Assembly: GCA_963585895.1 (NCBI GenBank)
Contig: OY757911.1
Location: forward strand, 63,640,807-63,704,806
Length of the DNA: 64,000 nucleotides
From: Sepioteuthis lessoniana
Lineage: Eukaryota > Mollusca > Cephalopoda > Myopsida > Loliginidae
Direction: 5' to 3'
Part shown: piece by piece, positions 32,880-44,309 of the stretch
How positions within the stretch are numbered: the first letter of the stretch is position 1
How the letters are laid out: each line of letters opens with the position of its first letter
Position numbers and translations under genes: made by a program
Notes under the pieces: model-generated
Database searches by the model: none
Told to the model about the DNA's origin: nothing
Seen by the model: the letters and a program-made list of their open reading frames with translations, nothing else

Positions 32880-33360
32880 AGAGAAATGGGTGAAAATGTA
32901 TTTGAAAGAATGAATAGATTTCAGAGAAGGATTGAATTAGAGAGAATGGATGATCATCTAATCTCAGCCAGACGACCTGACCTAGTGATAGTTAACGAAA
33001 AAAAGAAAATCTGTCAAATAGTGGACTTTGCCTTTCTGGCTAACCACAGAGTAAAACTGAAGGAAAGTGAAAAGAGAACTAAATACCTAGACCTTACTAG
33101 AGAAATGAAAAAAACTATGGAACAGGAAAATGACAGTGATACCAATTGTAATTGGTGCACTCGATACAGTCACCAAAAGATTAGTACAGGGACTGTAGGA
33201 CTTGGAAATAAGAGGATGAATGGAGACCATCCAAACTACAGCATTGTTGGGATCGGTCAGAATACTAAGAAGAGTCCTGGAAACTTGAGGAGACTTGCGG
33301 TCACTCAGACTCCAGAGGAAAACCATCAGCTAATGCTGGTAGGAGGAACTCTCAAATGAA
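32880..33360 (+). pseudogene. LINE 3' end with restriction-like endonuclease motif
   Basis: A frame from ATG 32886 reads DDHLISARRPDLVIVN, KICQIVDFAF and NHRVKLKESEK, KYLDLTRE. The RRPD...VDF arrangement is the PD-(D/E)xK-type endonuclease found at the C-terminus of LINEs such as R2/R4/NeSL, which cut target DNA for reverse transcription. After about residue 78 the original frame is lost by a shift (an adjacent frame gives the rest of a related protein, about VIPIVIGAL-GTVTKRLVQGL), and the native stop appears to be near 33358. Everything 5' of the endonuclease is missing. The assignment is from remembered motif similarity. Confidence 0.65.
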
Positions 33361-33715
33361 TAAAATAAATGGTAAATTTTTGAGAAGGAAAGAGATTGTC
33401 TGGAGAAGAGTGAGAAATTTTTAAAGGAGATTGATTAAAGAAAAGAGTGTTAGGTAAATTTAAAGTACATTAAAATATTAAAAAATTAAGAAGAAAAAAA
33501 AGAAAGAAATAGAAAGAAGTAGGAAGAATATCCTAGGACTGGACATAAAGAGGAGAGCTGGTCATATGAGTAACATGGCTGTGAAGGTCAGAAGAGAAGT
33601 GTAATGCTAAAAGGATGTCATGTTCAAATCAACTTTCTGGAAAAACCGGTAACACATTATGAGTGTGTTTAAAGATTGCAAAATCCATTCACATAAACAG
33701 ATATTCCTGAATGTA

Positions 33716-33716
<1 letters not shown>

Positions 33717-33797
<81 letters not shown>
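33717..33797. repeat. (AT)n(AG)n microsatellite
   Basis: About 30 AT units with one AC interruption, then AG units. Confidence 0.95.
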
Positions 33798-34009
33798 TAA
33801 ACACAATTTTACTTTTTAACTCAGTAAGTGGATGATATAGTAAGCAAGTGATTTTTTATTTGGTTCTAAAAAATGTAGGATTTAAGATGGGTGAACATCT
33901 TGACTATGGTCAAATCTTTAAAATAGTATGCCTTTCACCTGTTTTGATTAAATATATTCAAACTAGCATAGGTCCCCCGAAAAGATTGTCGTATTATTTA
34001 TATATGGAT

Positions 34010-34625
34010 TGGCACTTCTAACTAGAACTAAGATATTGTGCTTTAGTACTTCTACCAAGGATGAGAGTGTAGTATGTGTGCTCTACTTAGGGTCAAAGTG
34101 TTGCTCTCTAAAATTTTTACCTTAGATTAGAGTAGTATTGGTATAATCTGTCTAGAATCAGAGTGTAGTATCTGTATACTCTATCTTGGATCAAAATGTC
34201 TTTCGCAGCACTTCTACAGAAGATCAGTGTAATCTATATGTTCTGTTAAGGACCAAAATGTCACACCCCAGCAATTTTACCTAAGATCAGAGTGTAGTAT
34301 CTGTTTACTATGTCTAGGATCAACGTGTCTCTCTCCAGCACTACTAATATCAGTATAGTCTCTGTGTGCTCAGCCAAAGATCAAAATATCACTCCCCAGT
34401 ATTTCTATCTAACATCAGTGTTGTATCTGTGTGTTCTGCCTATGATCAAAGTGTCACACTCCAGCATTTCTACCTAAGATCAGAGTGTAGTATCTGTGTG
34501 CTCTGCATTGGATCAAAGTGTCTCTCCTTCACACTTCTACCTTGGATTAGAGTTTTGTATGTATGCTCAGGATCAAAATGTCACCCCAACACTTCTGCCT
34601 AGGATCAGAGTGTAGTATCTATATC
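34010..34625. repeat. Minisatellite, unit about 70 bp, roughly 8 diverged units
   Basis: The unit contains GATCAGAGTGTAGTATCTGT, GTGCTCTGCCTAGGATCAAA and GTGTCACTCYCCAGCAYTTC followed by TACCTA. Half-units share GGATCAAAGTG and AGATCAGAGTG, so the 70-mer itself came from a shorter doubled unit. The frame at 34366-34602 just reads through it. Confidence 0.85.
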
Positions 34626-34639
34626 CTTGAAATATTATG

Positions 34640-36560
34640 GCTATTTTAGAAACTATAAGATATAAAATATGCTGATAAACATATTTATTTTAATAAGTAT
34701 AAATTTATTTTGTTCTCCTGTGAATCTTTGTACTTTTTCAGCTCACATGGATATGCCCAGTCAATGTTATCTTGAAAAGGAAATATATATATATATATGT
34801 ATATATATATACACAAACACACATACTCAAATAAGTACACTCTTTCATATATACAAATCCCAAAATAGATAGGTAGATGGATAAGCAGTAGTTTTCCTAA
34901 AATTGTTTTATCAGATGTGAGTTACGAAATCTAAAAATAGTGATTTTTTTCTTAAAATTGGATTACTCTCTGCATCTCAGCTGGTATTGTGATTGTTCCA
35001 AAGAATTTGTTTGAAATAATTACAAAAGTATCCAGAATAATCCATCACTTTCAGTCATCCGTTATAAATTAATATGGTTAAAGGCTAAACAATATTTTAT
35101 TTTTAAATGATGTCATATTTTGTTGTTATCTCTCTCTCTCACTCACACATGCACTCTTATTAACATATTTATTGTAATCATCACAGAGCTGATATGTGGA
35201 AAGGAGTCATGTGGTTTATGGATGAAGGTACTGGTGTTTAGGGAGTGCTCTTTATAGAAGAAACATAACAAAACAAAACAAAGTCTCCTCTCAATTAGCA
35301 GGAAACAAGTGAATAGTTTCAAAAAGAAATTCTACAAAGATAAGAAGATTATGCATATTGTTTACTGTATATAGGGTATTATAAATGATATAAAAGGAAG
35401 GAAAAAACAAAATAAAAATCACATGTAGGTACCGTGGGTTTTGAAGTTCAAACGAAAAGATTCTTAAAAGATTTTAACATTGTTATGTTTTATTAACTGT
35501 TATATTACCATTAGAAGTTATAAAATACAATCAGGACAATTTTTTGTTCTTCTCTGTCTAATGAATACATTATTATTACATCCATATCACAGTTTATGCA
35601 TTTGCCAGAACTGAGTTACTGCATGTATAACCTACTTTTCTTTCTCCATTAACCAAGACATTATAATAGCTACTGATCTACTGATAGCAATTATTAACCT
35701 CTAATTTCTCTTTTGCTTTGAAAGTTGTAAAAGCAAAAAAAAAGGTTACAATTCATTTTCTTTCTCCACACACAATAAGGTTGATATTCAGGTTTTAGAA
35801 ATCAAATATTAAGAAAAATGTTATGTATATTGCTAAAATTGTTTAAAAGTGTTTAAAATTGCACTTATTTAAAGTAAGAATCTTTTGGAAAATGTGTCAC
35901 CAGTTATAAAATCTGAAATATTTGTATCTATAATAGACTTATATAATGTATAAGAAAATTTGAATTATCTGTATGGTGAAAAAAACATGAATCAAAGGAC
36001 TGAGCAATTTTGTATATTTTGATTGAAAATATAAATAATATAATCAACCATTAACTAAATAAAAAAAGAAAATTGACAATATGACTTATTGCAGCATCAT
36101 ATCATCTAGAAATATTCAGTTACTGCTAGTTTAACAAAAGTATGACTGTGTTGTCTGCTTTCTTCCGTTATATCTATATATATGTGACTTTTCCTCCTTG
36201 TTAGTCATATCTATCAGCAATAATTGTTATATCTCAAAGGTTGCTAGAGATCATTTCATGTTCTTTACCTTATCTTTTTTACTCTCATGTGTATTTTTCT
36301 ATTTTTTTAAGAAAGAGGTAATAATAAGAAGGCATAAATTTGAGAAAAAAAAGCTTTAATAACTGTATATTTGTTAATGATGGCCAACCAAAACTGTGTT
36401 GTAGCATTCTTTTGGGTAGAATGATCTAACAACTCAATGTCCATTTTATTCAACTTTTACAAAACTCTTCATCATGTTATCCCACAATCTTTTCCTTTTT
36501 TTAAGCCAGATCAAATCAAACATCTTTTTTTCTAATTTCTAGATGAAACATTTTCAACCA
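34640..36560. other. AT-rich non-coding stretch
   Basis: Contains a short (AT)n at about 34782-34812. No gene or transposon recognised. Confidence 0.5.
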
Positions 36561-36589
36561 ATATTTTCAGTGTAATATGTGAATTGTTT

Positions 36590-36955
36590 GGAAATATATA
36601 GAATATGAAATGATTCTGTACATTTGGAAAAGAGCCATTGTAATACCACTCCATAAAAAAGATTTGATACACTTAAAAAGTAATCATTGACCAGTTTCTT
36701 TAATATATTTTGTGTGAGGTTTTTGAAAAATAGATTAGAAATCACATTAAATTTTGTAGTGAAGGATATAAATTAAAATTCACATGGTTTCATCCTTGGG
36801 AAATCAACATTATCTGATATTTTGGAAAGTATTCATATTATAAATGAATCTTTGCTGGAAGGAGATAGAGCAGATATTAAATATTTGGATTTTAGCAAGG
36901 CATTTGATACAGAGTCTCATTATTGTTTATGAGTAAAAATGAAAAACTTGAGTAT

Positions 36956-36986
<31 letters not shown>

Positions 36987-37995
36987 GCAAATATTAACAG
37001 ATAGAACTATGAAAGTAAGAATTATTAACAATTATTCTGAAACAGAATATACCCTCTAGTGTTTCTCAGAGATCACTACTTGGACCTTTGGTGTTTTTAA
37101 TATTTATAAATGATTTACCTAGTAATATAAAATTTAAAATAAAACTATTTGTTGATGATGCTAGACTACTTGTTTGATTATTATCAAAAGAAACAACACA
37201 GATGGATCTTAACAAATTGTCATATTGGAAAGATATTTGAAAATTAAGATTTAATATTGAAAAATCTAAAGTACTACATATTGAATCCAAAAACATTCAA
37301 GATGAATATAAATTATGCCACAGGAAAATCATAAAATGAATGATAAATGCAACTTAGGGGTTAGCTTTGAAGATACATTTAAAGCTGATAATTGTGTCAA
37401 GGGCAAATGAAATGATTAGCTGGATAGTTTGAAAATTTATTTCAAGTGAGACAGTTGTTGTTTTAGAAATATATAAAACCTTAATAAAATCTCAAATAGA
37501 AGATTGTACTCAGGCCTAGGCTCCAGTGTCAAGAAATGGAAATTGGAGTGTAATATTAAGATTCAAGGGCATACAAAGGAGAGAGACAAAAATAATAAAA
37601 AGAAATAAAAGTTTACAGTTATTGGGAGAGATTAGAGAAATTAGGATTAACCACTTTGCTAGAAAGAAGAATGAAAGGTAATCTAACTAAAACTTTCAAA
37701 ATGATTGCATGGAATTTCTAATTATAGTAGATATTTTTTCAATTTTTCTTCTCGAATAGGAGATTTACTGACAAAACAGATTTCAAAAACTAAGTCTACT
37801 AACCAACTGTATATTTTTTGCTTACAGAGTAATAAATTTTTGGAACAAATTGCCTAATCAGATCAAAAACAGCAATAGTCAAAAAAATTTCAAGATTGAA
37901 TTGGATGAATTCAGAAAAAATGGTAAAAAGAATAATCCAAGAGGGCATTTTTGGAAATCATCAGATGAATTACTTAATAGAATTTGATCTGTATA
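36590..37995 (+). pseudogene. Decayed LINE reverse transcriptase (CR1/Jockey-like)
   Basis: Frame-broken translation shows successive RT landmarks: a region fitting I-PLHKK and RPVSL, GF-PGKS-like text, YLDFSKAFDT (motif A), SLLGPLVFLIFINDLPSNIK (motif B/C approach), and LFVDDARL, where the catalytic YADD is FVDD. These are followed by an NPNxxYKL-like thumb and a tail reading FRKNG--NNPRGHFWKSSDEL. Many stops. A 27-base A run (36960-36986) interrupts the domain. An endonuclease domain is not visible upstream. Confidence 0.72.
36960..36986. repeat. A27 homopolymer inside the LINE relic
   Basis: Uninterrupted A run between motif A and motif B of the RT remnant; not the 3' end of the LINE. Confidence 0.93.
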
Positions 37996-37997
37996 TA

Positions 37998-38098
37998 GAT
38001 TTGGTTTCTTTTTTTAATGCCATATCAACCTTCCTGGGTTATTCAATGCTGAAGCCATCCTTGCACAAGAACAGTAGTAATACTATTTAACCCATAGT
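37998..38098 (-). repeat. C-type SINE 3' half
   Basis: TTTGGTTTCTTTTTTTAATG, CCATATCAACCTTCCTGGG, TTATTCAATGCTGAAGCC, CTATTTAACCCATAG. The tRNA-related half is absent. Confidence 0.7.
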
Positions 38099-38099
38099 T

Positions 38100-40330
38100 T
38101 AAATGTTGATATGACAAGATTGTAAAAAGTGAAGATGATAAAGAAGGCATAACAAACAAATTATAATAATAATAATTATCAATAATCTTGACTAATATTT
38201 TATTTCATCTTTTAATTTTAGTTGCTTTTCTTCCTTGAAATTGCTAAAAATATTAAAAGCTGAAAGAAAATAGTAAAAAAAAGTTGATAACAACAATAAT
38301 GGTAATGATTGACATTTTTTCATCTAAATCTTTTTATCTAAGATCTTTGTAAAAAGTTGCAGCTAATATTACAAGGGTAAAAGATGATAACAAATGATAT
38401 TTTGTCTAAATTTCTCAGAGTTTGGCAGAGAGCAATTCTGAAAAGATGTTGGGATTGTTGCCAAATTATATGAGGTTTAGTATATCATTCAAGACACTTT
38501 TTTTTCCTACAATATTACACTTATCTTTTATCAATTGCTATCTTCCATCTTCAAAGAAATTTTCCTATCAGTAAATCATGATTAATATTTTGTTATTAAT
38601 TCCAAACTTTATTGGTTACAATTTTTAATACTTTCTACTCATAGAACCTTGAGTTTTATAAACCAAGCTTAAAATTGAAAAGGTCTCATGTTAATACTTA
38701 CCATCAATTAACAATAAGATTTCTTATATTAGCTGAAAACTCACTTTATCAAAGTTACATAAACTGACCTTAAATTTATGAATCCCATTTTTTTTTATTG
38801 CAGCAATAAACACAAGCATAACACTAAACTATTTTTGTGAAGATATATAAGTTAATAAACTTCATAAAGAGGATTATATTTATTGCCCACCTGGTAACCT
38901 TTGTTCATCCTACAAATGTAAATGTGATAAGATATATTTTCTGAAGTCTTTATTTTCTGTTGACTTGAAAATTTTCATGATTAAAGATCATAACTTTTTT
39001 TTTGTTTAGGAAATACATATTTTATATGGTTAAACAAAATGATAAAAATTCATTTTAGCTAACTTAATGGATACAAAAGGCCCAAGTTTAGCATCATACT
39101 TTTATTGTGAATTGAATTCCTCTCTAAAAACTTTAAAAGGTTGTGAATTTTAAAAAACTAAGATACTAAAAATATGCACTAGGGTTCTATTTGGTAACCA
39201 GAGAAAATTTGGTCATAGCTCAATTCATATGGCATCAAGTATTCCCATATAGAAGAAGTAAGTTACACACATGAAAAAAAAGAAAAGATTCATTGAATCA
39301 TTGTAAGATTCTGAGGTCATGTTATTCAAGTTTCTGCAGATAGTTAATGTAATCATATATTTTGAGTTTGTTCTTTTTCATCTTCAAATGATCCTTTTCT
39401 ACTAACTGCAATCAATGTAGTCTTTAAAAAGAGCAAGAAATTGGCTGATATAATCTTCTTTTCAGCTTCATCAAACCTAACACTCAAACATCTGTTAAGT
39501 AAGACTTTAAAATAGGTGTTCCTTTTGATGTGTATACAGATATAGCAGGTTTGACAAATTGCTAAAGAGAGAAATTTGCCATTAGTCTTTGTAAATTTGT
39601 AACATGTACTAAATTTAATGTTTAATTCACTAAACAGTTTTTTTCATCATTAACATTTGTATATAACATATACATCAAACAGGCATGAATCTCCTATTCC
39701 TTTTATCATTAGTATATAAATATGCATCAGGATGTCAAGTCTATATGCTGTGAATGTTGCTACAAACCACATTTTTCATTGACCATAAAAGTAGCAGAAA
39801 TTCTCTCTTTGCTTCTGCTTTTTTATTATAAAAAAATTCAAGTGAAAACATTTTTTTAATATTATCAGACTATCAACTAAATTTCTTTTAAAACATTCTT
39901 CTTAATGATAAAACTTCTTTTTTTTAAAACAATTTACTTCAAAAAGGTCAACCAACTGGCTACACTGAGTAATTACTCACGGCCTCAAGGTATGTGCCTG
40001 GGTGGGAGATACATGATGTAGTAATAGAATTCTTGTTGGTGGGGAAGATATTTTCTCGGGTTGTGGCAATATTTTATGATAAATTTTATCAAAAGTGGTA
40101 TTCATAAATGAAAATAGGATATTTGATATGAAAATCAATCCTGAACAAGTTGTATGTGCTGTAGGGCAGTCTAACTTTTGTTAATAATGTAATACAAATA
40201 AATTTAGCAAATTTATTTAAGTTGTTAAGATACAGAATAATTAGCTTTTATAAAACAAGAAATCAAATATATATTATTTTTTTTTATTTCTTATCACTAT
40301 CAGCTATATATATATACCCACACATTTATA
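38100..40330. other. AT-rich non-coding stretch
   Basis: No feature recognised over about 2.2 kb. Confidence 0.5.
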
Positions 40331-40334
40331 TATA

Positions 40335-40780
40335 TCATCATCATCATCAAGTCGCAATGACAACACAGATTTTCCTTACTCTTTCTCTCAATCCATCCCT
40401 ATCATCTATCGCTTCAAGAATGTCCTCCAAAGTACATCCAATACTCACACTGAATTTATGTAAGTATGTTCTTGATGGTTGCCCAACACCGGCATGTCCA
40501 TGTGTAGGACTCCGTTGAAGAAAATCACTTATGAGTTTGTCCTTGCTTCTCTAGCAGAATTCCACATAACTTGTTTGTCTTACTTGGATGGTTTGTGAGA
40601 TGGGAGGTAAGTGGCCGTACAGCTGTTGTTTTGTTGGGTATCGATTTGTTTAATACTGCACATAGTATTCATGCGTCATTTCCATGTAGCTTTTTCTCCA
40701 TGAATTTTATTAGCATCCATGGGGTACATACATACATTAGTATTAACACAGCTTTAGCTTAAAAGAAAAACCTTTTTATT
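40335..40780 (-). pseudogene. RTE-type LINE 3' end
   Basis: Starts with (ATC)n and follows the same order as the 3' end of the 58411-61272 element: GACAACACAGATTTTCCTTA, TGATGGTTGCCCAACACCGG, AGAAAATCACTTATGAGTTT, CTTGCTTCTCTAGCAG, TTCATGCGTCATTTCCATG. More diverged than the copy at 50 kb. Confidence 0.72.
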
Positions 40781-40813
40781 TTGTCAAATAAATTTTTTGA
40801 AGTGTGATTTATC

Positions 40814-40817
<4 letters not shown>

Positions 40818-40850
<33 letters not shown>
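40818..40850. repeat. (AT)n microsatellite
   Basis: About 16 AT units touching the 3' end of the next SINE. Confidence 0.95.
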
Positions 40851-40853
<3 letters not shown>

Positions 40854-41063
40854 TTTGGGTGTTTTTGTTTAATGGCCTATCAGCCTTCATGGGTTATTTA
40901 ATGCCGAAGCCTTCTTTGTAGAACTGTAGTGGTACTATTTAACCCATAGCTGAGGGAATAAGGGAGTTCATACATTTCTCAAAGGTGTTAGTCTGAAAGT
41001 GAATGTAATAATGCAATTGGAGTTCAAACTCATATACTTCAATACCACGGCCCAGGGGACTCC

Positions 41064-41066
<3 letters not shown>
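40851..41066 (-). repeat. C-type tRNA-derived SINE
   Basis: Tail GGTTTGGGTGTTTTTGTTTA, CATGGGTTATTTAATGCCGA; body GGAGTTCATACATTTCTC, AACTCATATACTTCAATACC; head GGGGACTCCCTC. Both ends abut AT arrays. Confidence 0.8.

Positions 41067-41125
<59 letters not shown>
41067..41125. repeat. (AT)n(AG)n microsatellite
   Basis: AT run followed by AG run, the same order as at 33717 and 63402. Confidence 0.95.
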
Positions 41126-41160
41126 CATATGAAGTGCTGGAATTGTTGCATGATTTTACA

Positions 41161-41560
41161 AGGTGTGATCAAAAAGTATCGAGACTAAAGCTTCAATTTT
41201 AATTTTTTTATTTTGATATCTAAAATCTAAGTGAAAACCTGTGCACAGATGAGCAATTTATCTAATAAAATGATGTCTGCAAATTATGAAGACAGTTGCA
41301 ATACTCTCTGAATGAAACACAATACTCGCTATGCTCAGTAGACCCCCCTCACCTTTGATTCATGTAATTTTTTTCTTGTTCCCTAAATTGAAAATTTTTC
41401 TATAATGCATTGACTGATGAGCTGAGTGGCACCAGCCCTAAATTGATATATGATTTGATGTAATGGTTACCATACTTATCAGCCACCAGTAATCCCATTC
41501 TTGGAACATCTGTGGGTACCTTAAGTTTTTATATGCTTTGATACTTTTTTAGAATTCATG
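41161..41560. mobile_element. Possible Tc1/mariner-type MITE relic
   Basis: Left GTGTGATCAAAAAGTATCGA; right, reversed, reads AAAAAAGTATCAAAGCATAT. Only the AAAAGTATC core is inverted-repeated clearly. The inside is non-coding. Confidence 0.35.
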
Positions 41561-41584
41561 TATTCCTGCATACACTTTCTATTG

Positions 41585-41841
41585 TCTGTCATGGGTATGA
41601 TACTAAACTGCATCTCATGGTGATGCTCCAGTTCTGGAGCTGTGGGAGATGAGGAGTGCCTCTTCATTACCATTACTTCCAGGTCCATTCTGATCCGGAG
41701 CAGTTGTACCTATTGGGATCCTTTCTATAGGTCAAATAGATCTCTTTGAAAATTATTGAATTTACCTGAAACAATAAGACTATTTATGACTTATTTCTTC
41801 TATATGGGAATAATTGATGCCATATAACTGTGTGCAAACAG

Positions 41842-41885
<44 letters not shown>

Positions 41886-42070
41886 ATATAAATAGTAACT
41901 TGAAACCATATAATTGGATATAAATCATTAGTATTAGATAGGAATTCTTGATTCCATATAACTGTGTGCAAACAGATAATTATTTTAAAATAGAAATAGT
42001 CACTTGAAAATATAATTGCATATTGATTATTAGTATTAGATAAGAATACTTGATATCATGTAATTGTATG
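41585..42070 (+). repeat. A-type variant with ATTAGATAGGAATTCTTG internal repeats
   Basis: Head GGGTATGATACTAAACTGCA, CATGGTGATGCTCCAGTTCT, then GGTCAAATAGATCTCTTTGA, followed by three units of ATTAGATAGGAATTCTTGAT plus CCATATAACTGTGTGCAAAC. A (TTA)n run (41844-41884) has grown within one unit. No tail. Confidence 0.72.
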
Positions 42071-42199
42071 AAAAATGATTATAGACAAATAAAAAAATAT
42101 CCAATGAAAAATTGAAAATATAATTATGATTACAATCAAGGCAGGTGGGATGGCTGTTTTTATTCTCATCTACTGAAGCGATGCTTATAGATGAGCAGC

Positions 42200-42625
42200 A
42201 CAGGCAACATCTCCACACTAAACGGCTGCTCTCTGAAACTAGTAGACTAGTTCACCTACCTAGGAAGCAGTGTCTCATCAACCGAGACAGACATCAACAT
42301 GTGACTAGCAAAGGCATGGACAGCTATCAATAGGCTATCAGTCATATGGAAGTCAGACCTGACCGATAAAATAAAATGCAGTTTCTTCCAAGCACCGGTC
42401 ATGTTGATACTGCTGTATGGATGCATTACATGGACATTAACTAAATGTATGGAGAAAAAGCTTGACAATAACTATACAAGAATGCTACAAGCAATATTGA
42501 ACAAGTCATGAAGGCAGCACCCCACAAAGCAGCAGCTGTATAGCCACCTATCATGGGTGATATGGACAAATGGAGAGAGAGAGTCAAGGAAATCCATGCT
42601 GTCAGCACAGCTTGATGATGATCCT
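42200..42625 (+). pseudogene. RTE-type LINE C-terminal fragment
   Basis: Reads parallel to the RT thumb and tail of the 58411-61272 ORF: ACCTACCTAGGAAGCAGTG (FTYLGSSVSS), AGGCATGGACAGCTATCAAT (KAWTAIN), GACCTGACCGATAAAATAAA (DLTDKMK), ATGCTACAAGCAATATTGAA (MLRAILN). It ends GCACAGCTTGATGATGATCC, a short (TGA)n tail. Deleted between about 42550 and the tail. Confidence 0.8.
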
Positions 42626-42629
42626 TGAG

Positions 42630-43240
42630 CTGCTGCCTCCTTAGAGATAGTGTTCTCTTTCTTGCTCCAGCAATTATTCTGCTATTAAATGACATTAAAT
42701 TTTGTCTGTGTCCCCCAGCTGCCATAGCTACACTACCTCTTTACCATATGACTCATATACCCATTTCTACCTGAGAAGAAGTGGTAAAATACCCAGTGTA
42801 GTACTGTTACAAATTTTCTAACATTTCAGTTTTTATAAAAATAATTATAACTAGAGGGTTCATATCTCAGTAATTGGTTGATACACAAAGTCAGGATCAG
42901 AAAGAAAATACAATAATACTGTTGTTTTAACATATAATTGTACTTTTAAATTTAATAATACACTATCTTTAGATTGGAAAAATATACCAGGAAAATATTT
43001 TATAAATTTAATTTAGATATAGCGTTGGTAAAATTTATCATAGAATATTGTTACAACCTAAAATATACCTTTCTCACCTCCCTGATTAAGACTCTCTTTG
43101 GCACATTATTTATCTCCAACCAGTTCTACTTAACCAGTTAGTCTAACCGAATATAGCTCGTTTACTGATTTAAAACCTTTCATATTTCTAAACTCACTGC
43201 ATATTTGATCTGTGTTTACTATATTAAAATACTGGCATGA
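42630..43240. other. Non-coding stretch
   Basis: No feature recognised. Confidence 0.5.
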
Positions 43241-43249
43241 TCCCATAAT

Positions 43250-43770
43250 CACACAATTCATTTTAGTGTAAGTATACAGTTTAATTGTAAAAAAACTTTC
43301 TATTTCAAGCCATTCAGTTTAGTCAAACAGTTCTAATTCAAACAGTTCAGTTTAGTATAAGTATAGTTTTTGTCTACACACAGTTACATGACAAAACATT
43401 TCTATTTTGAGCTATTCAGTTTAGCATAAGTACAGTTTCAAAGTCAAAAACAGTTCTTTGTCAAACAGTTCAGTTTAGCATACAAAAACAGTTTGATTTC
43501 AAACAATTCAGTTTAGCATTAGTATGTAGTTTAAATGTCAAAACAGTTTTATTTCCAGGAATTCAGTTATGCATTTTAGTTCTATATGACTTGTAGATAG
43601 GACCCTATCAAATGTTACCAATTAAGGGGTACTCCGCATTCCCCTAAGCTCCAGCATTACTGGAACCTGACCATCAGATTCTTTCATATCATATCCAGCA
43701 CACTTGTTGGGAGTTTTTACCCCTCTGCAGAAGTGCAGTCAATATATTCTACAGCCCCAGCCAACTGGGT
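43250..43770 (-). repeat. A-type retroposon without its tail
   Basis: Internal repeats (CATTCAGTTTAGTCAAACAG and variants), then the head reversed to AGCCCCAGCCAACTGGGT. The shared 3' tail is missing at the left end. Confidence 0.78.
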
Positions 43771-44094
43771 AAAGTTAAGTGTAATATTTGTACCAAAAAC
43801 AACAGTTCTAAAAGTAAATGAAATATTTTAGATTCCTTTTAATACACTATATAATTTCATGGAATTTTATCAAATTTGTAACCAATATCCTGTCATCTGG
43901 TAATACAAATGGGAGCATTGGTTAGTATTTTGAAACCATAATTCTGTGCTTGGCTTATGGTTTAGGTCTGAAGAAGATTGTATGAAATACTAGCAGTTGC
44001 CAATACAGTAAGTTTCTTCATACCCCATCAATAATGTTATCTGAGGATAAGGGCAAGGGCAGATACAGCTTGTTACTAGTGTTATAATAGGATT

Positions 44095-44308
44095 TTCTAG
44101 TCAATGTGCTGGATTGTGACATCATAGAAAGCAAGTTCAAACTCAAGTCATACTTACGTTCCCTTTCAAACTACCCTTAGGTAAGATATGAACCCTCTTA
44201 TCCGCCTTCTCCAGTTATGGGTTAAATTGTACTACTACTATTCTTCTACAAGGATGGCTTTGGCATTAAATAACCCATGAAGGTTGATATGTCATTAAAC
44301 AAACCAGA
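44095..44308 (+). repeat. C-type tRNA-derived SINE
   Basis: Degraded head TAGTCAATGTGCTGGATTGT, AAGCAAGTTCAAACTCAAG, body CTTAGGTAAGATATGAACCC, tail GGCATTAAATAACCCATGAA and GGTTGATATGTCATTAAAC. Confidence 0.8.
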
Positions 44309-44309
44309 C

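Noticed and set aside
34366..34602. 78-residue Cys/Ser-rich frame on the + strand
   Set aside because: It is a read-through of the ~70-bp minisatellite.
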